The position numbers were made by a program, and so were the translations under genes. From assembly GCA_021204565.1 (NCBI GenBank), contig JAJPZE010000063.1, positions 1-9,904 of the forward strand: 9,904 bases of DNA, given 5' to 3'. Origin of the DNA: Prevotella sp. (GTDB lineage: Bacteria > Bacteroidota > Bacteroidia > Bacteroidales > Bacteroidaceae). Below, piece after piece: positions 1-6,483 of this stretch. Positions within the stretch are counted from its first letter, which is position 1. Every line of letters starts with the position of its first letter. The notes below the pieces were generated by a model. That model had not been told where the DNA came from. It saw only the letters and a program-made list of their open reading frames with translations, and made no database searches.

Positions 1-902
1 GTAACGCCCCGTTGGTGCGCTTCCCCGGAAAGGTAGCTTATTACTGCACGAACGACACCGGCTGCCCCGCACAAACCAAGCAACGGATAGAGCATTTCGT
101 ATCTCGTGAGGCAATGAACGTCCTCGGCGTGGGGAAAGATATGGTAGATATTCTCTACGACGAAGGGCTCATACACGACGCTGCAGACCTGTACGACCTG
201 CGCTTGAAAGACCTTTGGGGAGACGATTCGCGGCGCAACAAGATAAACACGGCGCAAACTATTATCAAGGGAATCAACGACTCAAAGACGACGCCATTCC
301 CCCAATTGGTCTACGCGCTCGGCATTCGCTTCGTCGGCGAAGTGGCGGCAAAGACGCTCGCACAACACTTCCAATCGATGGACAACCTAATGGCGGCGAC
401 GGAAGAAGACCTGCTCAAAATCGACGGGATAGGAACGGCTGTCGCCAGTAGCGTGGTGAATTACTTCAAGAATGATGACAACAAGCAGCTCATCGAGCGC
501 CTTCGCAGCCACGGATTACGGTTCTCGTTGACCGCAGAAGAGCTGGCCGAGCGAACCGGGAAGTTAAAAGACAAAACCTTCCTTATAAGCGGAACATTCC
601 GGCTGCATACACGCAACGAATACCGGCAAATCATCGAACAGCACGGAGGAAAGAATATGGAGAACGTGTCGAGGTTTACGTCATATCTGCTCGTCGGCGA
701 CGAACCGGGACCCGTCAAACTAAAAAAAGCGGCGCAACTCGGCATACCGGTCATAACGGAAGAGCAGTTCAGAGATATGTTGCAACTACCGGAGGGCGCG
801 TTCGGACAGGGGGTTGACAACCCTGATAAGCCGGTAAGGAAACCGAAACAAGCAAAGACGGAAGACAATATGCACGAGGAGAGAACGCTCTTCGACGCAT
901 AA
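1..902 (+). CDS. ligA: NAD-dependent DNA ligase LigA, C-terminal part (5' end outside window)
   Basis: LigA seals nicks in duplex DNA with NAD+ during replication and repair. The reading frame is open from base 3, so the gene begins upstream; about 299 residues are present, and known LigA proteins are about 670, so the adenylation and OB-fold domains are missing from view. Visible parts, in order, are: the second half of the Cys4 zinc finger (YYCTNDTGCPAQ, C15 and C21 of the fragment) followed by the family-typical QRIEHFVSREAMN; helix-hairpin-helix repeats, including ALGIRFVGEVAAKTL and LLKIDGIGTAVASSV; and a C-terminal BRCT domain (about fragment residues 188-262, with LISGTF, HGGK and LLVGDEPGP). 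A charged tail follows and ends at the TAA at 900-902. The TTG at base 12 is not a start, because the frame continues above it and the zinc finger would be cut. No convincing terminator follows. Identification is firm on motif order. Confidence 0.97.
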   Translation, partial: NAPLVRFPGKVAYYCTNDTGCPAQTKQRIEHFVSREAMNVLGVGKDMVDILYDEGLIHDAADLYDLRLKDLWGDDSRRNKINTAQTIIKGINDSKTTPFPQLVYALGIRFVGEVAAKTLAQHFQSMDNLMAATEEDLLKIDGIGTAVASSVVNYFKNDDNKQLIERLRSHGLRFSLTAEELAERTGKLKDKTFLISGTFRLHTRNEYRQIIEQHGGKNMENVSRFTSYLLVGDEPGPVKLKKAAQLGIPVITEEQFRDMLQLPEGAFGQGVDNPDKPVRKPKQAKTEDNMHEERTLFDA

Positions 903-952
903 AAAAACCGGCGCTTATAATGGCTTTTCTCTACAAAAAAACTATTATTTCC

Positions 953-982
953 GTGTTTTTATAAATTGTTTCCATAACTTTG
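953..982 (+). promoter_or_regulatory. Bacteroidota-type promoter for the DUF349 gene
   Basis: TAACTTTG at 975-982 is an exact match to the -7 consensus TAnnTTTG of the Bacteroidota primary sigma factor. GTG at 953-955, 19 nt upstream, is a one-mismatch -33 element (TTG expected). Transcription would start near 987-990, giving an A-rich leader of about 70 nt before the ATG at 1058. This also rules out the in-frame TTG at 980 as a start, because it lies inside the promoter. Confidence 0.7.
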
Positions 983-1057
983 CAAACAAACACGCCCGCC
1001 GGGCAATACCGGAGGCGGCGTGTCGTGCGAATATCGAACAAGATTAGAATAAATATA

Positions 1058-2779
1058 ATGGAAGCTCAAACTACAGACAAGATTTACACCTCAGGAGAAG
1101 AGGTGCTTGGTCGCGTGAATGAAATTATTGAGAGTGGTGAAACGATTAGCCGGGACGAATTAGACCTGCTCAAGACGCTCTTTTACAAGTTTCTCAACGC
1201 CGAAAGAGACGAGAAACAAAAGGCGTATATCGAAGCGGGAGGCGACCCTGAGACGTATCAGGCGGAGCCCGACGCCAACGAAGAAGCGTTTAAGGAAGCC
1301 ATAAGCAAGCTGCGCGAACAACGGGCCGAGACAACGAAGAAACTCGACGAGGAGCGCCAGCAAAACCTTAATCGCAAGCTCGAAATCATTGAGCGGATAA
1401 AGGAAATGGGCACATCTCCCGACGAGGCAACCAAGACGTATCAGGAGTTCAAAGCTCTCCAAACGGAATGGAAGGAGCTTGGTGCATTGCCGCCCGAACG
1501 TTCGACGGAGGTGTGGCGGCAGTACCAACACGCCGTGGAGCAGTTTTACGATTTATTAAAGCTGAACTTCGAAGCGCGTGATTACGACTTCAAGAAGAAC
1601 CTTGAGATAAAGACGGAGTTATGCGAGCAAGCAGAGAAGCTGGCGGAAGAGAAAGACGTAGTGAGCGCCTTTCACCAGTTGCAGACGTTGCACGCCCGAT
1701 TCCGTGAAACGGGACCCGTCGCAAAGGAGCTCAGGGAAGAGATTTGGAATAGGTTTAAGGCGGCAAGCAGTGTGGTCAACAAGGCGCATCAGGCGTTCTT
1801 CGAGCGTCTGCGTGCCGACGAAGAGAGCAACTTGCGCCGCAAAACCGAGCTGTGCGAAAAGGCGGAGAACATCGCCGCCGAACCGAATAACAGCAGCAGC
1901 GACTGGGACAAACACTCCCGCAAGATTATAGAGTTACAGGCGGAATGGAAGTCGGTCGGGTTCGCGCCGCACAAAGTAAATGTAAAGATATTCGAGCGGT
2001 TCCGCGCCGTATGCGACCGGTTCTTTAAGGCGAAAAACGCATACTTTAAGGAGATGAAAGCCACGTACAGCGAGAACATCGCCAAGAAGCGGGCAATCGT
2101 CGAACGTGCGAAAGAGCTCTCGTCAAGCACGGATTGGAGCAAGACCGCCAACGACCTCATAGCTCTCCAAAAGGAATGGAAAGAGGCGGGCGCCGTACCC
2201 CATCGTATCGGCAACAAGCTCTGGACGGCGTTCCGCGCCGAGTGCGATAAGTTCTTCAACGCACGTAGCGAAGCGACAGCCGGCACACGTGGCGAGGAGA
2301 AAGCGAACCTTGCCCGCAAACGCGCCATCATCGCACAAGTGAAAGAGCTTGGCGGGGAGACCGACGGCGACGATATCCGTGAGAAGTTGCAGGCTTTGCA
2401 AGAGGAATTCAACTCCATAGGGCACGTGCCGTTCAGGGATAAAAACAAGTTGTACGACGAATATCATACCGCTCTCGACCAGGCTTACAGCAAGGTACGC
2501 GGCGGGTCGCAGACGCGCAAGATCGACAAATTCATAGCCGACGTATCGCAAAAGTCCGACTCCGACGTCGAAGGAGAGCGCTCCAAGCTAATGCGCGTCT
2601 ATGATGCAAAGAGCCAAGAGATAAAGACATACGAGAACAATCTTGGTTTCCTGTCGGCCACGAGCAAGAAAGGCAATGCCCTCGTCGACGAGCTTACGCG
2701 CAAAGTGGAGAAGCTTAAAGAAGATCTTGAGCTTGTCAAAGGGAAGATTAAAGCTATCGACGAGCAGAGCAAAGAGTAA
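1058..2779 (+). CDS. DUF349 repeat protein
   Basis: Protein of 573 residues, very rich in Lys, Glu and Arg and predicted almost entirely helical; no signal peptide or membrane segment, so cytoplasmic. An N-terminal helical region (1-100) is followed by five DUF349 units at about 104-171, 179-248, 259-330, 338-402 and 415-480. Units 1, 3 and 4 carry the family core EWK..G..P......W/F..F (for example QTEWKELGALPP, QAEWKSVGFAPH, QKEWKEAGAVPH); units 2 and 5 are more diverged (ARFRETGPV, EEFNSIGHVP). Residues 505-573 form a likely coiled coil. The ATG at 1058 is chosen because the frame further upstream overlaps the promoter. Upstream is ligA (155 nt gap) and downstream a terminator, so it is probably monocistronic. 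DUF349 proteins are common in Bacteroidota, but I know of no established biochemical role there and assign none. Family call firm, function unknown. Confidence 0.9.
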   Translation: MEAQTTDKIYTSGEEVLGRVNEIIESGETISRDELDLLKTLFYKFLNAERDEKQKAYIEAGGDPETYQAEPDANEEAFKEAISKLREQRAETTKKLDEERQQNLNRKLEIIERIKEMGTSPDEATKTYQEFKALQTEWKELGALPPERSTEVWRQYQHAVEQFYDLLKLNFEARDYDFKKNLEIKTELCEQAEKLAEEKDVVSAFHQLQTLHARFRETGPVAKELREEIWNRFKAASSVVNKAHQAFFERLRADEESNLRRKTELCEKAENIAAEPNNSSSDWDKHSRKIIELQAEWKSVGFAPHKVNVKIFERFRAVCDRFFKAKNAYFKEMKATYSENIAKKRAIVERAKELSSSTDWSKTANDLIALQKEWKEAGAVPHRIGNKLWTAFRAECDKFFNARSEATAGTRGEEKANLARKRAIIAQVKELGGETDGDDIREKLQALQEEFNSIGHVPFRDKNKLYDEYHTALDQAYSKVRGGSQTRKIDKFIADVSQKSDSDVEGERSKLMRVYDAKSQEIKTYENNLGFLSATSKKGNALVDELTRKVEKLKEDLELVKGKIKAIDEQSKE

Positions 2780-2807
2780 TCCCGTGCCGTCCGGCACATT
2801 ATTTATA

Positions 2808-2854
2808 ACTGTGGCTTCGCAGCGGTTGTCAGCCGTCCGGAGCCGCAGTTTTTT
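2808..2854 (+). terminator. Intrinsic terminator of the DUF349 gene
   Basis: Arm 2808-2818 pairs with 2839-2849 (11 pairs, two of them G-U). An inner stem 2823-2827/2831-2835 lies inside the loop, and six Ts run through 2849-2854. It starts 29 nt after the stop codon. A smaller hairpin, GTGCC/GGCAC at 2784-2797, precedes it but has no T-run. Confidence 0.8.
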
Positions 2855-3175
2855 GTCGTCTTCGCCCCTGACACAACAGCCGTAAACTGTTTTCGATGCA
2901 TACGCCCGGATAAGTTATGCCGCGCCGCAAACCGGAGCCGGACGCGCGGGGATCCGGCGCCCGGAAAGACCGCCACGTGCGCCTTCGGACAATATCAGGT
3001 GATTTCGCGAAAAGCATGATATGGGGTTAAGGGTACCCATAATATGGGGTTATGGTATACCTTAATATGTGTTTAAGGGTACCCATGATATGGGGTCACG
3101 CCCGGCACAGCCGAAGCTAACGAAAGCGGTTGTCTTTGTTCGCGTGAGGCTTTACGATTGGCGGGGCGGATTATG
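2855..3175. other. Convergent intergenic region, no gene seen
   Basis: This stretch lies between the DUF349 terminator and the 3' end of the Nudix gene. Bases 2855-3015 are GC-rich, with a hairpin GCCGGA (2937-2942)/TCCGGC (2953-2958) that has no T-run on either strand. Bases 3016-3096 hold the 23-bp tandem repeat described separately. Bases 3097-3175 show nothing I can name. Short open frames here have no family resemblance and no promoter in front. I found no clear terminator for the Nudix transcript. Confidence 0.6.
3016..3096. repeat. 23-bp tandem repeat, 3.5 copies, with palindromic centre
   Basis: Units run 3016-3038, 3039-3061 and 3062-3084, with a 12-base partial unit at 3085-3096. 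Each full unit begins with a variant of ATATGGGGTTA (ATATGTGTTTA in unit 3) and ends with an 8-bp palindrome: GGGTACCC at 3031-3038 and 3077-3084, and GGTATACC at 3054-3061. The middle copy differs from the others at four core positions, but in matched pairs, so dyad symmetry is kept. In units 1 and 2 it extends outward as TTAn-core-nTAA, with a mismatch at the same place; unit 3 ends in TGA instead. The array sits between two convergent genes, not in a promoter. Confidence 0.9.
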
Positions 3176-3751
3176 TTATTTGATTTCGTCGGGCGAAACA
3201 ATCGTTGCAAAGTATTTCCAGAGGGGCGCAATCATCAGCGCTTGTATGAATTTGCCCTCGCAAAGCATTTGATACACCTCGCGTTTGGTATGCAGACTGA
3301 CGTCTATATCTTCCGTTTCGTCGAGGTGCCGCTCGGCATTTCGCTCTACGCCGCGTGCGAGGAAAGAGTAACAATAATTATCGTTTGAGCTCGGATTAGG
3401 CGCCATCCGCAGGAGCGGTTGCCAATCTCCGCCGGTGTATCCGGTTTCCTCTTGCAACTCGCGGCGTGCCGCCTGAAGGGGCGTCTCCCCCTCTTCCGCC
3501 ACGCCGGCGCATATCTCGGTCGAGACGACGCCTAATGCGTGGCGATATTGCCGCTCGAGAATTATCCGCCCGTCGGCAGTTTCGGCGATGACGTTAATCC
3601 ACGTCGGATAATGCAAGACGTAATATTCGGGGTGTATTTTTCCCGTCGGAAGGAGTACGCGGTCGCGCCTCGCGGTCAGCCACGGGCGCTCTATAACCGT
3701 CTCCGAAGCCAACACTTTCCAAGCCATTTCTTCGTCTTTGCGCTCTTTCAT
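3176..3751 (-). CDS. Nudix hydrolase, probable ADP-ribose pyrophosphatase
   Basis: A 191-residue cytoplasmic enzyme expected to hydrolyse a nucleoside diphosphate linked to another group, using Mg2+. The complete Nudix box GX5EX7REUXEEXGU is at residues 83-105 (G83, E89, R97, E98, E101, E102, G104), with the metal-binding glutamates intact. P120 lies about 15 residues after the box, the spacing noted for ADP-ribose pyrophosphatases, and the N-terminal half has the beta-rich lead-in (YYVLHYPTWINVIAE, RIILERQYRHA) of that subfamily. Substrate is therefore inferred, not proven. The ATG at 3751 is used; an in-frame ATG at 3727 (MAWKVL) would give 183 residues and is equally compatible with the upstream promoter. 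It is the only gene in its unit: convergent with the DUF349 gene and divergent from the candidate small RNA. Confidence 0.88.
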   Translation of the reverse strand: MKERKDEEMAWKVLASETVIERPWLTARRDRVLLPTGKIHPEYYVLHYPTWINVIAETADGRIILERQYRHALGVVSTEICAGVAEEGETPLQAARRELQEETGYTGGDWQPLLRMAPNPSSNDNYCYSFLARGVERNAERHLDETEDIDVSLHTKREVYQMLCEGKFIQALMIAPLWKYFATIVSPDEIK

Positions 3752-3780
3752 ATTCGTTGCAAGTTTGATTTAACCCGGCG

Positions 3781-3812
3781 CAAAGTTAGTTATTTCCCGC
3801 ATATAAGCCCAA
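3781..3812 (-). promoter_or_regulatory. Bacteroidota-type promoter for the Nudix gene
   Basis: On the minus strand, TTG at 3812-3810 is followed after 21 nt by TAACTTTG at 3788-3781, an exact -7 TAnnTTTG match. Transcription would begin near 3774, about 23 nt before the ATG at 3751. Confidence 0.75.
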
Positions 3813-4006
3813 CGCGAGCCCGCTTTTGCCTTGCCCGAAGGCGTATTTCGCGCGCCGTATAATCAAATGTGCGGGGAACCGGTCCGCTTTGCTTACACTT
3901 TGACGCATATACGCACTGATATTGCAATAATTTGTATAATTTTCCCCGATTGCATTGACAAAAGTCAATAAGAATACGTTTTTAGCGCTTTGCCGGCATA
4001 TTTCTC
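3813..4006. other. Intergenic region between divergent promoters, no gene seen
   Basis: This separates the Nudix promoter from the plus-strand promoter at 4007. It turns AT-rich around 3925-3980. A minus-strand open frame of 100 codons crosses it, but it runs through both promoters, resembles no family and is not accepted. The only structure I can support is the inverted repeat at 3954-3969. Confidence 0.5.
3954..3969. repeat. Short inverted repeat, possible operator
   Basis: ATTGAC-AAAA-GTCAAT is a perfect 6-bp inverted repeat with a 4-base spacer. It lies about 38 bp upstream of the -33 element at 4007, so a regulator-binding site is possible. There is no T-run suited to a terminator. A 16-base dyad of this kind can arise by chance in AT-rich sequence. 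Confidence 0.35.
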
Positions 4007-4037
4007 TTGCGCTCATTTCCCGTATGTCGTACCTTTG
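4007..4037 (+). promoter_or_regulatory. Strong Bacteroidota-type promoter of an orphan transcript
   Basis: TTG at 4007-4009 and TACCTTTG at 4030-4037 are separated by 20 nt, an exact match to the -33/-7 layout (TTG, then TAnnTTTG). It is the best-formed promoter in the window. Transcription would start near 4042-4045. No recognisable protein gene lies downstream on this strand before the sucD gene, which reads the other way. Confidence 0.75.
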
Positions 4038-4042
4038 CAACG

Positions 4043-4231
4043 GCTTAAGGGAAGAAGAGAAGGCGCCGCGGGCGCACTTCGGGAACACGACCCTCGAGCC
4101 GGCATGGATAAGGTGAATAAGATTGTTTAGGTTAGTAGTAATAGATTTAGGTTTTTAGTTATTAGTTTTTAAGGTAAAAATTGATGATTGTTTACCAAGT
4201 GGATAACGGAAGTCGTGAGACTGCCGTTTTT
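4043..4231 (+). ncRNA. Candidate small RNA (or small-protein mRNA)
   Basis: Bounded by the promoter at 4007-4037 and a hairpin plus T-run at 4205-4231, this predicts a transcript of about 190 nt, or about 255 nt if it reads on to the terminator at 4260-4298. The 5' part is purine-rich, with a small GC hairpin GCGCC/GGCGC (4063-4067/4071-4075). The middle (4121-4175) is AT-rich, packed with stop codons in all frames, and has TTAG five times in 39 bases. It does not show tmRNA, SRP RNA or RNase P RNA signatures, and its ends do not pair as in 6S RNA. The only open frames are an 8-codon one (4104-4130) and a 22-codon one (4184-4252). I do not recognise the family; existence of a transcript is inferred from its signals only. 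Confidence 0.5.
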
Positions 4232-4252
4232 CATATAAGAAAAAGAGATTAA
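4184..4252 (+). CDS. Possible 22-residue small protein
   Basis: ATG at 4184 opens a frame beginning MIVYQV and ending HIRKRD before the TAA at 4250-4252. The peptide alternates polar and hydrophobic residues around a DNGS turn, which would suit a small beta-hairpin with a basic end. An A/T-rich stretch precedes the ATG, as is usual for starts in this phylum. Against it, the hairpin and T-run at 4205-4231 lie inside the frame and may stop transcription before its end. Coding status is uncertain. Confidence 0.2.
   Translation: MIVYQVDNGSRETAVFHIRKRD
4205..4231 (+). terminator. Hairpin with GNRA loop and T-run
   Basis: AACGG (4205-4209) pairs with CCGTT (4224-4228), then a single A-G mismatch, then AGTC (4211-4214) pairs with GACT (4219-4222) around a GTGA tetraloop. 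Five Ts occupy 4227-4231. It has the shape of an intrinsic terminator and would end the orphan transcript at about 190 nt. Confidence 0.55.
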
Positions 4253-4259
4253 CACAAAG

Positions 4260-4298
4260 AAAGAGGCGGAGTCCGCGAACGGGCTTCGCCTCTTTTTT
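4260..4298. terminator. Bidirectional terminator between orphan transcript and sucD
   Basis: A 15-bp stem (4260-4274 with 4281-4295, one G-U pair and one T-G pair included) encloses the loop GCGAAC. The plus-strand side continues into Ts at 4293-4298. On the minus strand the same stem is followed by a T-rich tract (TTTCTTTGTG), 23 nt past the sucD stop, so it should serve both converging transcripts. Confidence 0.85.
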
Positions 4299-4321
4299 AT
4301 CCGTCTTTTTCACGGGGGAGA

Positions 4322-5194
4322 TTATCTCCCCATTTGTGCTTTCAACAGGAGCGGTATCTCGCTTGTTTCCTTTGCGACGGGCACTCCCGCCGCCTCGAAA
4401 GCAGCCACCTTGTCCGCCGCCGACCCGGAAGACGTGGAGATAATTGCCCCCGCATGCCCCATCTGCTTGCCCTTAGGCGCCTGCCGTCCGGAGATGAACA
4501 CCGCTACGGGCTTTGTGATTTTCTCCTTTATGAACTGTGCCGCGCGCTCCTCTGCATCGCCTCCGATCTCTCCGATAAGTGCGATGCTGTCGGTCCCGGG
4601 GTCATCTTCGAACATCTTTAATAGGTCTTCAAAGTAAAGACCGACTACCGGATCGCCGCCCACGCCCGCGGCTGTGGATTGCCCTAACCCGCTTTGAGAG
4701 AGGTTGTAAACCACTTCGTAGGTGAGCGTGCCGCTACGGCTGATGACGCCTGTGCCCCCTTTCTTGAAAATGTTAGTCGGCATTATACCCACCATGCTCT
4801 GCTCCGGCGAGATTAGTCCGGGACAGTTCGGCCCGATCAGATCGGCGCCTTTGGAGCGTATGTAGCGGTATGCGTATGCCGCGTCAACCACCGGCACGCC
4901 CTCCGTAATGCACACTATAAGCTTTATTCCGCCGTCTGCAGCCTCGAGCATAGCGTCCTTTGCAAACGCCGCCGGCACAAAAATGACCGACGTATTTGCG
5001 CCCGTTGCCTCTACAGCATCACGCACCGTGTTGAACACCGGCGCCCCCGACACCGTCTGTCCGGCCTTGCCCGGCGACGTGCCCCCTACGATGTTTGTGC
5101 CGTATTCCTTCATCTTTGCGGCATGAAAACTGCCGTCGCGCCCCGTGATGCCTTGCACTATCACGCGCGTGTCCTTATTTATAAGAATGCTCAT
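4322..5194 (-). CDS. sucD: Succinyl-CoA synthetase (succinate-CoA ligase) alpha subunit
   Basis: With SucC it interconverts succinyl-CoA and succinate with nucleotide phosphorylation, in the cytoplasm. At 290 residues it has the family's usual length. The N-terminal CoA-binding Rossmann region contains VIVQGITGRDGSFH (11-24) and GGTSPGKAG (37-45). GPNCPGLI is at 121-128. The phosphorylated histidine is H247 in KGKQMGHAGAI, and the glutamate that interacts with it is E209 (ALIGEIGGD). All key residues are present. The ATG at 5194 lies 32 nt below the sucC stop, so the two are co-transcribed, with the beta subunit first as in other sucCD operons; the shared terminator at 4260-4298 follows. In anaerobic Bacteroidales this enzyme probably works within a partial or reductive TCA route making succinate and propionate; that role is inferred. 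Confidence 0.97.
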   Translation of the reverse strand: MSILINKDTRVIVQGITGRDGSFHAAKMKEYGTNIVGGTSPGKAGQTVSGAPVFNTVRDAVEATGANTSVIFVPAAFAKDAMLEAADGGIKLIVCITEGVPVVDAAYAYRYIRSKGADLIGPNCPGLISPEQSMVGIMPTNIFKKGGTGVISRSGTLTYEVVYNLSQSGLGQSTAAGVGGDPVVGLYFEDLLKMFEDDPGTDSIALIGEIGGDAEERAAQFIKEKITKPVAVFISGRQAPKGKQMGHAGAIISTSSGSAADKVAAFEAAGVPVAKETSEIPLLLKAQMGR

Positions 5195-5226
5195 ATATAG
5201 TCTGTTTGTTTATCGTCCGACATATT

Positions 5227-6375
5227 TCATTTCCCGCAAATCCGTTCGGCAAGCGCCACAGCCTTATGTCCGGCGTCCGCCATTGTCGTGCCGACGGTGA
5301 ACGCCGTGCCCTCTAACAGCCGGCGTCCCGCCGCCTCGTTCGTCCCCGTAAGGCGGATAACGATAGGTATCTGCGTATCAATCACTTTGAATGCCTCTAT
5401 AAGACCCTGCGCGACATCGTCGCAGCGGGTTATCCCGCCAAAGATATTGATAAGCACAACGCGCACGTTTCGGTCGGAGAGAAGCAACTTCATAGCCTCC
5501 ACAATCTTTTGCGGGTTAGAGCTTCCGCCAATGTCAAGGAAGTTCGCAGGTTGCCCCCCGTAGAGCTTAATCATATCCATGGTCGCCATTGCGAGCCCCG
5601 CACCGTTGACCATACATCCGATATCGCCTCCGAGATTGACATAACTGAACCCCTTTTCCTTTGCAAACAGCTCTTTCTTTTCTTCTTCCGTCGGCTCGTT
5701 AAGCTCAGCTACGTCGGGGTGGCGGAATAGTGCGTTGTCGTCGAAAGTCATCTTCGCGTCAATCGCCTTAAGGTTTCCCGCCTTGTCAACGATAAGCGGG
5801 TTAATCTCGGCAAGCGAGGCGTCCTTTTCCGTGAACAGACGGTAGAGGTTCTGAAAGAGGGGAACAGCCTGCTTCACTTGCGCCATATCGTCGAATAAAA
5901 CAAACGCCGCCTCGCGCGCTTTGTACACCGGAAGCCCGACGAGAGGGTCGATCGGTATCTTCACAATCTTGTCCGGCGTCTCCTTCGCAACCTGCTCAAT
6001 CTCCATACCGCCTTCGCGGCTCAACATCAATATCGGAGATTTCGTCCGGCGGTCGATAAGGATTGATACGTAATATTCCGAGGCGATGTCCGCCGCCTCG
6101 CCAACTAATACGCGGTCGACGGTAAAGCCCTTGATGTTCATTCCGAGTATGTTCGAGGCGTGCAGACGCACCTCCGCCGCCGAAGAAGCGAGCTTCACGC
6201 CGCCCGCCTTGCCTCGTCCGCCGGTGTGTACCTGCGCCTTAACCACTACACGAGGTACGCCCAACTGCCGGTATACCTCAACCGCTTCCTCCGCACTACG
6301 CGCCACACGGCTCCTGTCGACGGGCACGCCATACTCTGCGAAGAAAGCTTTTGCTTGATATTCATGTACTTTCAT
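5227..6375 (-). CDS. sucC: Succinyl-CoA synthetase (succinate-CoA ligase) beta subunit
   Basis: The nucleotide-binding subunit, 382 residues, full length. It starts with the family signature MKVHEYQAKAFFAEYGVP. The ATP-grasp domain shows VVVKAQVHTGGRGKAGGVK (43-61, phosphate-binding loop) and EINPLI (190-195, metal-binding region). The C-terminal ligase domain shows NFLDIGG (278-284) and INIFGGITRCD (309-319), which binds the phosphohistidine of SucD. Whether it uses ATP or GTP cannot be told safely by eye. The ATG at 6375 matches the family N-terminus exactly, so the start is sure. It lies 108 nt below the histidine kinase stop, with a terminator between, so it is a separate transcription unit with sucD; it ends in TGA. 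Confidence 0.97.
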   Translation of the reverse strand: MKVHEYQAKAFFAEYGVPVDRSRVARSAEEAVEVYRQLGVPRVVVKAQVHTGGRGKAGGVKLASSAAEVRLHASNILGMNIKGFTVDRVLVGEAADIASEYYVSILIDRRTKSPILMLSREGGMEIEQVAKETPDKIVKIPIDPLVGLPVYKAREAAFVLFDDMAQVKQAVPLFQNLYRLFTEKDASLAEINPLIVDKAGNLKAIDAKMTFDDNALFRHPDVAELNEPTEEEKKELFAKEKGFSYVNLGGDIGCMVNGAGLAMATMDMIKLYGGQPANFLDIGGSSNPQKIVEAMKLLLSDRNVRVVLINIFGGITRCDDVAQGLIEAFKVIDTQIPIVIRLTGTNEAAGRRLLEGTAFTVGTTMADAGHKAVALAERICGK

Positions 6376-6407
6376 TCTCTATATAAATTAGTCTTTCTTT
6401 CCGCGTG

Positions 6408-6415
6408 CGAAATTA
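6408..6415 (-). promoter_or_regulatory. Weak candidate -7 box for sucCD
   Basis: On the minus strand TAATTTCG at 6415-6408 differs by one base from TAnnTTTG and sits 32 nt above the sucC ATG. No clear TTG is found at -33; only T-rich sequence (which is also the preceding terminator's T-run) lies there. A promoter is expected in this gap because a terminator precedes it. Confidence 0.35.
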
Positions 6416-6435
6416 TATAATCGGCTCGGAATACG

Positions 6436-6464
6436 AAAAACGAAAGGCGAAAAACCGCCTTTCG
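6436..6464 (-). terminator. Intrinsic terminator of the two-component operon
   Basis: Perfect 9-bp stem CGAAAGGCG/CGCCTTTCG (6464-6456 and 6449-6441) with a 6-base loop, followed on the minus strand by TTTTT (6440-6436). It starts 19 nt beyond the histidine kinase stop codon and separates that operon from sucCD. Confidence 0.85.
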
Positions 6465-6483
6465 GACGGCGTGTTTGATATGT

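Noticed and set aside
980..1057. N-terminal extension of the DUF349 protein from the TTG at 980
   Set aside because: The TTG is part of the TAACTTTG promoter box, so it would not be transcribed.
1789..2448. 219-codon minus-strand open frame
   Set aside because: Antisense of the DUF349 repeats; composition is a mirror of the Lys/Glu-rich gene and no family is recognisable.
2829..3017. 62-codon minus-strand frame in the convergent gap
   Set aside because: It overlaps the DUF349 terminator, is Arg-rich as expected from GC-rich noncoding sequence, and has no promoter.
3016..3096. CRISPR array
   Set aside because: Units are adjacent with no spacers, and there are only 3.5 of them; it is a tandem repeat.
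3131..3138. TGTCTTTG as a plus-strand -7 box
   Set aside because: One mismatch, no -33 element, and it faces into the 3' end of the Nudix gene.
3786..4088. 100-codon minus-strand open frame above the Nudix gene
   Set aside because: It spans both the Nudix promoter and the opposing plus-strand promoter, has no family resemblance and no promoter of its own.
4043..4298. tmRNA, 6S RNA, SRP RNA or RNase P RNA
   Set aside because: The ends do not pair, and none of the conserved cores of these RNAs that I know is visible.
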